The notes under the pieces: generated by a model
The model's input: only the letters and a program-made list of their open reading frames with translations
What the model was told of the DNA's origin: nothing
Database searches by the model: none
Part shown: positions 36,574-46,927 of the stretch, one piece after another
Numbering within the stretch: the stretch's first letter is position 1
Layout of the letters: each line of letters starts with the position of its first letter
DNA from: Kingdonia uniflora
Lineage: Eukaryota; Streptophyta; Magnoliopsida; Ranunculales; Circaeasteraceae
Assembly (NCBI GenBank): GCA_014058105.1
Contig: JACGCM010000786.1
Location: 992,001-1,056,000 of the forward strand
DNA: 64,000 nt
Direction: 5' to 3'
Position numbers and translations under genes: made by a program

Positions 36574-37356
36574 TTAAGGAGGAGAAGAAGAAGACTTAGT
36601 GTGATTACAGAACAAGACTTCCCAAATCTCTGAAAACGCTTGAACAATCACACCATGATGAAGTCTTGAATTGAGTGACAAGAAACAATGCAACAACTGC
36701 TCTAATTCTCCACTATCAAACATTTCCTTCTCCAATATCATCTCCAACATCGACTGCTTGAAATCTTCATATGGTTCTTCCGATTTCTTCATCACTGCGA
36801 AACTCTCCCTCACTTTCCCCTTCACCTTCACCGGAATCAGTCGCTGAAAAACTGACAGCCTCGCCGGTGACTCACATTCCGACGTATATGTCTTTGGTGT
36901 TCTTCTCCTCCGTCGTCGAACCCTCCTCTTCGGGTTTTTCAATGTTCTAGAAGATGATTCTGTTTCGGTTGATAATGTTCTAGAAGACGAAACCAGAGTC
37001 TCTGTTTCGGAATTATCAGTGAACCACTCACTATCTTCACTCGAAGTACTGAATCGAAGCTTTGATTTGGTTTTTTTCGAAGCGTTGTAGATTTTACGAC
37101 GGGGAGTGGGAGTGGGAGTGGGAGTTTCGTCGTTGATTTTAGTAGTAACGACGTGAAAGTAATTGTCGTCTTTCTCCCATTGGAACTCGTTTGACACGTG
37201 GCTGTGGCTGTGGCTGTGGCTGTGGCTGTGGCTGTGGCGTTTAGAGTGGAAGACTACGGGCAAGGGGAGTTGAGGGAGGTTAGAAGGGTTTTTGGATTTG
37301 CAAGAATTGAAGGATGGGATTACGTTTGATAAACGAAGTTTAAAACGTTTTGCCAT
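36574..37356 (-). CDS. OFP: OVATE family protein (OFP)
   Basis: A single exon encodes 260 residues. OFPs are plant-specific transcriptional repressors and growth regulators that bind TALE homeodomain and TRM proteins. The OVATE domain fills about residues 182-250 (VRESFAVMKKSEEPYEDFK, then MILEKEMFDSGELEQLL and HHGVIVQAFSEIWEVLF). The start at MAKRFKLRLS matches the conserved N-terminus of the OFP6/7/8-like group; an upstream in-frame ATG at 37431 would add 25 residues without family resemblance, so I prefer 37356. There is a His-Ser repeat at residues 38-53, a short Thr-Pro repeat at about 79-85 and a basic stretch KRRVRRRRRR (143-152) that may be a nuclear signal. No introns, as is usual in the family. 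The exact family number cannot be set. Confidence 0.9.
   Translation of the reverse strand: MAKRFKLRLSNVIPSFNSCKSKNPSNLPQLPLPVVFHSKRHSHSHSHSHSHSHVSNEFQWEKDDNYFHVVTTKINDETPTPTPTPRRKIYNASKKTKSKLRFSTSSEDSEWFTDNSETETLVSSSRTLSTETESSSRTLKNPKRRVRRRRRRTPKTYTSECESPARLSVFQRLIPVKVKGKVRESFAVMKKSEEPYEDFKQSMLEMILEKEMFDSGELEQLLHCFLSLNSRLHHGVIVQAFSEIWEVLFCNHTKSSSSPP
37199..37237. repeat. TGGCTG hexamer repeat inside the OFP coding region
   Basis: About six tandem hexamers encode the alternating His-Ser tract. Because the unit is 6 bp, changes in copy number keep the reading frame. Confidence 0.85.
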
Positions 37357-37660
37357 TTTCTCTCTTTCTCTCGTTTTGAAGGGTGAAATGAGAGTTATTA
37401 TAGAGAGAGAGAGAGAGGGGAAGGCCGGCAATGGTGGTGTCTATGCCTGCAACAACAGAAGTCTTCTGTTTTTACGTGTTCATTTCAATATAGCATTCAA
37501 TAGCATCAGTACTTTTTATCTTGTTTTCTTTCTTACAATTTCCTTTTTATGGGTCACACAATATACTTCATTGAATTGGAGTAACAATAAGTATGGACAT
37601 TGTTGTTGGGTCTTCATTGATTATAAAATTTAGAACATTAGCAGCACGGTGTGTATATTA

Positions 37661-38136
37661 AAGCATCTGGAGCACCTAGGTGGGTGAATTCACCCAAATC
37701 CAAAGTGGATTCAATCTACCCTAGAGCAGTTTTGAACTCCAAACAAGGTGAATATTACTCACCGCAGTTCAGAACTGCTGGGCATAAAGGACGGCCGAGA
37801 TATGTCCATGTGTCACAAATTCAATGTTTAAAATGTCAGGCAAAGTGTAGGGAATGAGAACCAATTAAATGATGATACGTAAATGTTTTGAATTAACTAA
37901 TTTAGGGATTATATATGCCCCGACGTTAGCCTCTTAAATCTTGACAAGTGTCATCATGTAATTGGTTTATTGTCATCAATCCACCCAGAAGGTGGTGAGA
38001 CCAGCCTCAAGGTGGGTATATGGTGGACAGATCATCCAATCCACCTAGCTGTTTGTGGGTGGATTGAAAGTGGAGCAAGGTGAATGATGCAATCCACCTT
38101 GCCACATCATCCTTCACCTAGCTGCTACAGATGCTC
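37661..38136. mobile_element. Harbinger-type MITE of the element 1 family, 476 bp, TSD TTA
   Basis: The left tip AAGCATCTGGAGCACCTAGG and right tip CCTAGCTGCTACAGATGCTC are flanked by TTA (37658-37660 and 38137-38139). The interior has the ATTCACC/AATCCACC subterminal phrases and a GCAGTTCAGAACTGC palindrome (37764-37778) shared with the copies at 57066-57454 and 60500-60828. It starts about 300 bp upstream of the OFP start codon, so it lies in that gene's promoter. Confidence 0.8.
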
Positions 38137-38830
38137 TTAACCAGTTATATAAGCTTAAAATAAGATAAAATTTACATGTAGCAATAAGTAAAAAAAGTTA
38201 ACTTTTTCGGGGTAGAGAAAGTCAGATAATATGTCATTTTAAACAAATAAAAATAATAATAAATTTTGTGCGCTATCATATTATACACACACAAAAACAA
38301 TTTTAAAATATTAAACGTGTGGGTCATTTGACAAATTTTGAGCATAACAACATCGCCGTATATAACTACTGATTTTATGAATAGAACGATAGCAATACTT
38401 AGGCATCAGTTGATGTTCTTATGAATGTGTTTAGTCTAACAATAAGTTGAGAGTGACTTAAAAACAGTGTAGTTTTTGTTATAAAAAAATAAAGCATGCA
38501 ATACTTGAATAAATAATGAGAGCATTTTAGATGAATCCGACTTTCCACGGAAATGCTTTCTCAAGAAACCAAGTGTATACAAACAGCTCTACATTTGCGT
38601 ATTCTTACGGAAAACGACATACGCATGGAGTCACCCTCTTATACATGCATGCCCTTGGTATTTAAAAATATAATACCTTTTAGAATTTTATTTTTATATC
38701 ATTTTACTTAAATATTTTTAATGTAATTTCCCGCTTTTAATTTTGTATTATTGTAGCAACTCCCTTGTTTGGTGGGGACTTGTGACTACTCACACACAGC
38801 AGATCACCAGACCCACTGTAACTTCAGTTG

Positions 38831-38905
38831 CCCAAAGATGCATGCCTGCAATATGTGTGACTTCCCGGCCCAAAGATGCATGCCTGCAATATGTGTGACT
38901 TCCCG
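38831..38905. repeat. Two tandem copies of a 38-bp unit
   Basis: The unit begins CCCAAAGATGCATGCCTGCA and repeats without a gap. Each copy contains TGCATGC, an RY-like motif. The pair is about 1.7 kb from the nearest start codon, so a regulatory role is not indicated. Confidence 0.75.
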
Positions 38906-38924
38906 TATCAAACTCCCACATTTA

Positions 38925-39075
38925 TTTTTATTTTTTATTTTTTGCACTAAGGTCCCATTGGCACAAGGCTAACAGAGACTTAATACCAACCTCGAAACCC
39001 ACCAGTGGTGAGGATCGAACCTTGCACCCCCAGATAGGTGTAACTCTACCCAACCACTGAAGCAACATGTAGTTG
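38925..39075 (-). mobile_element. tRNA-derived SINE
   Basis: On the minus strand GGTTGGGTAGAG (A-box-like) is followed by GGTTCGATCC (B box), then a tRNA-unrelated body, and it ends in an A-rich tail (AAAATAAAAAATAAAAATAAA). No clear target duplication was found. Confidence 0.55.
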
Positions 39076-39130
39076 GTAACTCATACTATTGAGATATATA
39101 GTCCCACATTGGGTATTCAAGCATTGCACC

Positions 39131-39806
39131 TAGGGCTGGCAATTTAACCCGCCCCGCCTCGCCTTTAATAAAACGGGTTTGGTTTTTGAAAAAAACTCAT
39201 TTATTTAATGGGGCGGGTTTGGTTTAAGGCTTAAATAAATGAATCTCCGTCACCTAACCAATTTATACATGATATGACGTGAATACCCTTGCATACAAGT
39301 TAAAACCTAATTTTGATTTCTGAGCTCTGAAGACAGAAGACATGTTACTTCATCCTCTCCTACTGTCCTGCCTTCATAACTTCATTTCAACCTTCATCTG
39401 TCCATCAGCTTCTCCTCTTCTTATACAGACCTATCAAAACTAGTTGGCTTCATTTCAACCTTATTATGAATGCATGTTTTCAGTTATGGCTCAATGCAGA
39501 AGTGAAGGTTAAATTGCCTCTAATTCTCAGCTCGTTTTTTCTCATTCTATTGAAAATTAAATGAAAAATTATCTCAAACTTATTCCTAGTAGCTCGTTTT
39601 TTTTTTTTTTTTACATGTGATTTATGATTTTTAAACAGGTGTTAAACGGGTGTTGGGGATGGTTTGGTATAGGCAAATTTAAACGGGGCGAGTTGGGGTA
39701 TTCCCCATTTAAGTTAAATGGTATTGGGACGGGTTTGGGGGTAGGGTAATTTGGCGGGTATGATGATGGTATTGCACTCGCCTCAAACCCGACTCATTGC
39801 CACCCC
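39131..39806. mobile_element. Non-autonomous hAT element, 676 bp, 8-bp TSD
   Basis: The left end TAGGGCTGGCAA is matched at the right by TTGCCACCCC, reading AAGGGGTGGCAA on the other strand. The flanking octamers ATTGCACC (39123-39130) and TTTGCACC (39807-39814) differ at one base. It is inserted into an LTR-like repeat. No transposase remains. Confidence 0.75.
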
Positions 39807-40077
39807 TTTGCACCCCAATAATATAAGATTATGGGGTTACTCCTCTAATTGTCAATTGGTTTTGAAATGAAACCTCCAGTTCTATTATGGTATCAGAACG
39901 GGCTTTTCTACGTGTTGAGCCCGACGGCCCACGTTATACTCCGTGTCACCCAAATATTCGTCCACATGTTGAGCTCAAAAATTACGTTACACGGGGAGGA
40001 GGCGTATTCAATCCCTTGCACCTTAATAATATAAGATTGTGGGGCTACTCCTCTCATAGCCAATTGGTTTTGAAATA
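39807..40077 (+). mobile_element. Miniature LTR retrotransposon remnant (TRIM-like)
   Basis: About 60 bp at 39808-39869 (TTGCACC..AATAATATAAGAT to TTGGTTTTGAAAT) is repeated at 40016-40077. Between them are TGGTATCAGAAC (39888-39899), a primer-binding site for initiator Met-tRNA, and a purine run GGGGAGGAGG. The short interior has no coding capacity. The left LTR continues leftward to about 39070 and is split by the hAT element. Confidence 0.55.
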
Positions 40078-40599
40078 TTGAGCTATACTAAACATTTTGC
40101 TCAACGACCAGGTGAGTAATTGCAAACTTATGCCAACAATGGCTATAGTAAGCATTTACTTATCCTGGCCGTAATGCAAAACCAAATAACGCTAATTTTT
40201 TCATATTTTCGAGCATAGTACTCACAAAAATTATGCTGACTTCCGTAGTTACAATTACTCCAACAATTGAACTTGTTAATGCAATTCCCAAACTTGTGAG
40301 AAAGTAGATAGGCCTTTTTTTTAATAAGAGCCGATCCAAGCCCATTAGTGAATACAAGGCCCATATCAAGATTTCTCCTGAGATTAAAACCTCCCGCCTT
40401 TAACTCTCTTTTTAAAACCGTAGTACTTTTAAGTTAGAGATAAATACGGGATTTCTCTTTATCCGATAACTTGTTCAACTCTCACTCTTATTTCAAAACC
40501 CTCCTTTCTTCTCCCTCTCTCTCTCTCAAATTTCAAACTCCTCCTCTTGTTTTATTAATACTACTGTTTCCTCCCTCTCTCCCTCAACATCTTGCAACC

Positions 40600-41463
40600 A
40601 TGGACACCAAGAATGAAATGAGAAAGAGAAAGAATCGAGATTGCATCGATGATTTCGACGATAAAAGACTCGATCTTTCGCTCTCTCTTCCTTCATCAAC
40701 ACCTAACAAACAACCTCAACCTTTTCTTGAACCATTACAGACGCAAGAACAACAACAACCACAACCACAACTAGTTGTTTCTCCATCAACACTACAACCA
40801 ATGCAACTACTCATGGTTGAACCCTCACCCCCACCACAACAACAACAATATGCATCCTATCCTGTTTCGCATCAAGATGAGCAGTTGATCCTTTCGCGTC
40901 AACAAAATTATAATCCACCGCAGAGGAAATCACGTACCGCAAGACGTCTTACACCGCACGATGAAACGGTAGATATTGTTCCTGCGCCGTTTAGATGGGC
41001 TACTACTAAACATGCAACAGTATTCAGCTTACAAGATTTGCTAGCGATGGGGATACATACGATTTGGGGTGATGCAGAGTGTAAGAAATGTCAGCATAAG
41101 TGTCGTATTGAGTTTGATTTGATGAATAAATTTATGGAGGTGGGGAAGTATATTAGCGCACGTAAAGGGTATTTTAATGATCGAGCGCCAAAGAATTGGA
41201 TGAACCCGGAGCTCCCGAGTTGTCCTAGTTGTAATCAGGTGAACTCAATGAGACCGAATATCCCGCAAGATAAAAAGATGATTAATTGGCTGTTTTTGCT
41301 TCTTGGTCAGATGCTTGGTTGCTGCACTCTTGAACAACTCAAGTATTTCTGTAAGCATACGAGGAATCATCGTACAGGCGCAAAGGATCGGGTTCTTTAT
41401 TACACTTATCTTGCATTGTGTAAACAGCTCGATAGTACTGGGCCTTTTGAACCGGCGAAATAA
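40600..41463 (+). CDS. DUF7086-domain protein of unknown function
   Basis: One exon encodes 287 residues. The C-terminal half (about 125-283) matches the plant-specific DUF7086 family: PAPFRWATTKHATVFSL, KFMEVGKYI, NDRAPKNWMNPELP, NWLFLLLGQMLGCCTLEQL and FCKHTRNHRTGAKDRVLY. Four cysteines in two CxxC pairs (161/164 and 208/211) could bind zinc. The N-terminus has a basic KRKNR and an EAR-like LDLSLSL (24-30), followed by a Gln/Pro-rich linker. I chose the ATG at 40600 because of its good context (AACCATGGAC) and because the 43 upstream in-frame codons from 40471 look like a CT-rich leader. The function is unknown. A nuclear, repressor-associated role is an inference from the motifs only. Confidence 0.85.
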   Translation: MDTKNEMRKRKNRDCIDDFDDKRLDLSLSLPSSTPNKQPQPFLEPLQTQEQQQPQPQLVVSPSTLQPMQLLMVEPSPPPQQQQYASYPVSHQDEQLILSRQQNYNPPQRKSRTARRLTPHDETVDIVPAPFRWATTKHATVFSLQDLLAMGIHTIWGDAECKKCQHKCRIEFDLMNKFMEVGKYISARKGYFNDRAPKNWMNPELPSCPSCNQVNSMRPNIPQDKKMINWLFLLLGQMLGCCTLEQLKYFCKHTRNHRTGAKDRVLYYTYLALCKQLDSTGPFEPAK

Positions 41464-42919
41464 ATATTGCATCCTTGGAGCAAACCCTAACCCTAAAGAG
41501 TTCTTATCTTCTAACATTTCTACGGGTCTTGAGTTTTCTTTCTTTTCTCACATCCAGTTTTAGCCTCTCATACTGCAGAAGGAATAAGTACGGGTTCGAG
41601 CTACAGTTAGCGGGGAACTATATACTTTGTTTCATTTTCTAGGTTTTCTACGCTGTTAATTGTATGCAATGTACAAATTATTGGGCAGTGGGAAGAGATG
41701 ATTAATTAAATGAGTAATTGTGTTGAAATCTATGTGTTATGACGATATGAATCTGTTTAATTTCTTTTTATATCGCTTCCTGGCAACTTATAGTTGATTC
41801 TAATGCTTTTTCTTGCTCAAATGATGAAGACTGATGAAAAGATCTTGTATTGTGAAGTCTTTATTTTTATTTTTATAGATCGCTTGTTTATGAAAACGTG
41901 TGTTTTTGTTAATGACGCAGATGATACTCTTCGAATGGAAGGTAATTTTTAGACATTATGGGAAGTTTTTGAGTAGGACATTGGTATGGTTCCCTTAATA
42001 GTCATAATAGCAAGCACATCCTTAATGCCATAGATATGGTACAAAAATGTTATAACTAGCAACAATAACAAAGTATGCATATGGCACATGACAATTATGC
42101 TAGAATTTATCCTTTTAGTTTATCGCTCATTAGTTCTTTGTCATCCTGTATGCTTATTAGTCAGTCCTTTGAAGTCTGCTATCAAGATTGCCATGCCAAC
42201 CTGTTATCCAAAGTAGACTACTTTGAAGTCTGCTTCAAACTCGGATTAACTGACTTTTTACTCTCCTAAAACAAGTTTAGTATTAAACTGTTACAATGGA
42301 TATGAAGGACATTCTTCGATAGAGCAGCTGTAAAAGGAGCTAATGTTTCATGATGAATAAATATTTTTTATGGGATGAAAGGTTGAGCAGTTTCCTCAAA
42401 TCTGTTTCAAATGCAGCGACCAAAGATTATGCTAGTTTCAAATTACATCCATTAGTGTTTTAAGCACAAGCTGGAGCTGGAATTTAAAACCTGGCAAATG
42501 CAAAGAAGTAAAAACCATAGTTTGTAGTTCTAGGACCGGAAAAGAAATTGCACAACAGTCACCAGGTACAGAACTACATAGTTCATATCAAGATTCAAAT
42601 TGTTGAAGAAGTTGCATTTTGAGGTGAATCTTCTACTTGCACTTCCTTTGCAGCCATCTTAATTACTCTCCTAAAACTATGATACACACGTGAGGGGCAA
42701 AAGAGGAAAACAACCAAAAAAGACTGGGTCAACCCAAATTGACTTGCTGTAAAAGACAATTTGCGGTCAAAAATAAATATGTGGAGAACTTGGGATCTAA
42801 AGGCTAATATTCAATTTGTATTGAGAGCCTCAAAATTTCTATATTTTTAATCAAAGGAAATATATTAAGCAAATGGAGGGCAAAGCAGAAATTATAAAGT
42901 CAACAAGGTCTTGTGCCTC
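41464..42919. other. Intergenic stretch, at most a small exon-like fragment
   Basis: This holds the 3' UTR of the DUF7086 gene and AT-rich spacer. On the minus strand a short frame at 42594-42655 begins MAAKEVQVEDSPQN and is preceded by TTTTAG. It could be a last exon of a lost gene, but nothing around it supports this. Confidence 0.35.
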
Positions 42920-43810
42920 TTAAGGCATATTACAAATAAAAGGTTGCGAATGAACCCCTAATGCTGCAAGAGCGTGAACATCATTATTACGTTCGACTAA
43001 TATAAGAAATTTGAAGTTACTGAAGCGGGATGCTAAAAAAAGTATGTCAGGGGCCAGACTAAACACTCCCCAAGAGAGGTCAACTGTTTTCTCCACGAAA
43101 GTCTTCACAAGACGCTGACAATCTGATAACATTGTAACATTTTCACCCCTCTTTTGGCGCTGGGAAAATAGAAACGAGGGGTTTGGGGCGATCATGTTTG
43201 GGACATGAGGCAATAAGGTAGACTTTGGCAATTTTAACCACTTCCGAGGGATTGGTATTTTGCAGTTGAAGATAAGGCCATTTCTACTATTTCATACGGC
43301 AAGCATGATGACGCTAGTTTTACTCCCTAAAGAGATAGTATTTTTTCTAGAACAACTTTTATTAGCCAACATGTACATCACTTTTTGGAGGGAGTCATAT
43401 TAAGGTCAAACATTGTTATTTAGAAAGAAGTTAGAAGCATACCATATTTCTTTAAAGTTCTTACAGTCGCGTAGGTAGTAGACTTTTCTTCTCCACATCT
43501 GAGGCAAATAGTATCTCTAATATCTCGTCCATGCCAAATATTTAACTTTGTAGGTAGGCCTTCCTGTATTGCTCTCCACTTAAAATATTGGATCATAAAA
43601 GGCGTGGTAAGTTTCCAAATGGAGGTCCAAGTGTTATTCATAAAGGCATTGGCGATCTCACTCCTCTTTGGGGCCAAGCCTTCTTTAACAGAAGCTTGAT
43701 AAACAGATTTAACTGTGAGAATACCATTTTTTTATCTCTCCATCTAAGAGTTTCTTTAGAGAAATTGCTACTAAGAGAGATTAGAAAAATATGCCCAGTA
43801 ATATAGTCAG
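42920..43810 (-). pseudogene. LINE 3' remnant: zinc-binding RT domain and RNase H pieces
   Basis: On the minus strand, pieces in shifting frames read LRWRDKK, then IWKLTTPFMIQYFKWRA, LPTKLNIWHGR and ICLRCGEE. This is the order of the reverse-transcriptase zinc-binding domain (zf-RVT) of plant LINEs. Further on come LSDCQRLV, LASRFSNFKF and NNDVHALAALG, the end of the RNase H domain. Frameshifts and gaps separate the pieces, so it is a decayed non-LTR retrotransposon end. It belongs to the same broad class as 23104-23703 but is more degraded. Confidence 0.7.
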
Positions 43811-43973
43811 AGAAAATAGAAATGATGAGCTTTACCTTCAAAGTATGCGATATAGTGGTATCCAAGGCTCCAACCAAAAATTCACGCCTTTACCGTTCCC
43901 AATGTGCCTGCAAAGGTGGGGCCAAATTCAGGCAAAAAGATTGGGTGAACGACGACCTTTAAAAGGGTGTAGT

Positions 43974-44531
43974 TAGGGCTAACAGTTTGGGCGGTCGGGT
44001 CGGGTCGGGCTTGGGCTGAGTTTTTTTCGGGCTTAACAATGTTCGCGACGGGTTGGACTGAGCCATATACATTCTTCGGGCCAAGCCGGCGTCAACCAAC
44101 TTCAGTCCATGACCCGCCCATAGTATAATCGGGGTTGGGTTTCAGAGGGTCGGGTTTAAAAATGACGTTTTGAGTCGATGTACTAATGAAATTCGTGTTT
44201 AAATTAAACATATTATATATCTTATACGACAAAAACTAAATATTTATTATATATATTTTAAAAAAACACCCCAAAATAGGGGGTTCGGGCATCATAAACC
44301 CCATTTCTCCAGTCACTAACGGCTCTTTAAAACAGTTGGGCTAATTCGGGATGGGCTTTGTACGTGTCACTTTCGGGCCGAGGTTGGCTGGAGTAATTGT
44401 ACGTGCCACAAGCCGCAAATGCAATTAGTTGGGCCGGTACAAGCTGGCCCGAAGAGCACGTCGGGCTGGGTTGGATTGTTTTGGGCTACGCCGGGTCGGG
44501 CTATATGCTTTAGCCCAAACTGCCAGCCCTA
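43974..44531. mobile_element. Non-autonomous hAT element, 558 bp
   Basis: The left end TAGGGCTAACAGTTTGGGC and the right end (reverse complement TAGGGCTGGCAGTTTGGGC) agree at 17 of 19 positions. The flanking octamers GGTGTAGT and AGTGTCGT agree at 6 of 8. The interior is rich in GGGTCGGG and GGGCTT phrases. Non-coding. Confidence 0.75.
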
Positions 44532-45141
44532 AGTGTCGTATAATCAAAGAAAAGCTACGACCCCTCAAAATGGGGAAAATTAAAAGGGAATGCAAAATCC
44601 TAGATGGTTGGCGAATTCTCTTATGAAAGCCTATTTTACCAAAAGACGCATTTTTTTTATGGAGCATTTGAAAGCCTTTGCTGAGAGCATCCACAACAGT
44701 TAAAAGGGTGTATTGGATGAATTTCAAGGTGAATCCAATCCACCTCAATCTACCCCACAGCAGTTTGAAATCCTCCCAAGGTGAATTCACCCCACGCACT
44801 TCTGAACCGCGCGCTAAAATGGACGTCCCAGATGAGTCCACGAAATCAAATCTCAGCCATCTAAAACCCAGCGCAGTTCGAAACCGCGCGCAACTACCAC
44901 CAGCCTATAGAAAACTGACACGCTTTTAAAAAATATATATATAGCCGCGCAATTTAGAAACGCGCGGCATCACCCTATAAGCTAAAAAGGCTTAGCACTT
45001 GTGTTTTATTTTTCTAGTGTTACTTGTATTGGTTTTTCAAAGTGTTAAAGGCATAACACTTGTATTTGAGGTTTGACCCAAGGCATACCCAACCTTACTC
45101 CACAAGTTTCCCAACCCATTTCCACCGTTAATCACTTCAAA

Positions 45142-46775
45142 ATGCTGGGTTCTTCTAGTTCGCGACCGAGGAAAAATACTTCCAAAACTACATGTAACTC
45201 TAATGCGGAAGTAAAACGAAGGGGGAACGCCGACATAACAAATAATTAGCCGTTACAATTGAAGTCGGACAACGATCCCACCCCATCGTACGATGAGCTG
45301 AACCGAGTAGATATCCTCCTGGACGGCTGGGTCCATATTTCTGCTGGATCGGAGGAAATACCGGTAAGTTTTATGTAAATTTTATGTGTTATTAACGTAT
45401 ATTACAATGTGTTCGATGAAATGCCCGAATGAACTTCTAACGTGTTAATGTGCATTATTTGTCAGAACCGAGATGAATTACAGTGTAGGGAATCATTGGA
45501 TAAGGTACTGAAGTGGTACCGATGGATTGCCGTATACCCGACGTTGAAGAAGTTGGTCGACGAAATGGGTTTTGCGGACTTTTGCTCGATTAATGCGGAA
45601 AACTTGGATAACCATCTCATTCATGCTCTCGTGGAGCGGTGGAGGCCTTCCACCCATACTTTTTACTTTCCTTGCGCGGAAGTGGGTTTCACACCATTTT
45701 ACTTCGTCATGCTAACGGGCATATCTTTTGGGAGGGGTCGCGAACTCCCGTACGACGTGAGGTACTCCAAGTTAGAAGAAACAGAAAAGATATTCCCGGG
45801 AATCACAAGCTCTGACATGAGGTACGGTAACATCACTCTCTCCTATTTAAAAAAGTGGCAAGAGCCTTTGAATCCAAGTAACCACAATTACGACTCAGAA
45901 ATGGATATCGTGTATGCACAGGCATTTATTGCCTATATGATGGGTAATCCCTTCTTCTCAAATGGTGTCACATCCCTTCGAGCGGGTTATCTGGCAGCCT
46001 TGACAAAATGCAATATTCTTGGTGCGTCGAGTTTTGACTGGGGTACTCCCATTATGGCGACTTTGTATCATGGGATTGATGAAGTCTAAGTTCTGAGGCC
46101 CAGGAAGGTGAAGAAATCGATCACCAGATTCGATGCGGTGTTGGAGTACTGGTTCTTCGAGTACTGTCGGGTTGGAATGTATCTCGTTAAGGTACAGAAC
46201 TTTAACTATATTTATCCTCGTATTTTTGGGTGGAGAGATGAAAGGGCGAGTACGGGGTCTGAAATTCATCACTCTTTTGCTGTGATCAGAGATATGATAG
46301 AATGGAAGGACATAACCAACATAGATTGGCAACCATGGCACAGGTCTACGAAATTGAGACGTCCAGAGGTAAGAGTTGCTTCAGCGTTGAGCACCCAGAG
46401 GGTTCCATTGGTTTCAGTCCCATACGGCCATAGTATGCTTTGGAGTTTAGGAGACCGGTGTATGTGTTAGATGACTGGGCTTGATAGTGTGCCCTATGAC
46501 CCCCTCAGGAGATTATGGAATTCCCAAGGTACGATCGAGAGTTATATCAGATAATGAAGGATGTGAACTTCTACGATGGTCGCGATTATCTTGTTCCCGA
46601 CGTAGATTACATGACATATTTGCGTCTCGTTCATCCAAATCCCAAGATCGGGTACACTATAGTAAAGAGGATGGGAAATATGACGTTCACTTCCACGATC
46701 AATGTTCATTTACCGGATGTAAGTATGACGTTTATCATCCACGATCATATTGTGCAATATTATACATGCGTACAT
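45142..46775 (+). pseudogene. Plant mobile domain (PMD, MAIN-like) gene, broken
   Basis: Exon 1 (45142-45363) starts MLGSSSSRPRKN and has an in-frame TAG at 45247-45249. A GT-AG intron (45364-45465) leads to exon 2, which reads LDKVLKWYRWIAVYPTLKKL, then HLIHALVERWRPSTHTFYFP and FVMLTGISFGRGRELPYD. This is the pattern of the aminotransferase-like plant mobile domain found in MAIN/MAIL proteins and in some transposons. A TAA at 46087-46089 is followed in the same frame by more PMD-like sequence (FDAVLEYWFFEYCRVG, ASALSTQRVPLVSVPYGHS), and a last piece in another frame runs to about 46775 (FYDGRDYLVPDVDYMTYL). Three lesions make it a pseudogene. Its position inside the Harbinger ends suggests it travelled as cargo or as part of the element. 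Confidence 0.7.
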
Positions 46776-46927
46776 AACATTTCCTAGATCACTAGGTTTC
46801 CAAAATCGCGCACCGTTTGCCAATATTTAAAACCTAGCTTGTAATACCCCAAAAGTACGCTTTACGTCTTTCTGGAATGATTCTTGCATCTTCGAAAAAT
46901 GTCTTTCGACATCGTTGGATAGATTTC

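Noticed and set aside
44425..44841. Minus-strand open frame of 138 codons
   Set aside because: It spans the end of a hAT MITE and the tip of Harbinger element 1. It is open by chance in GC-rich repeat DNA.
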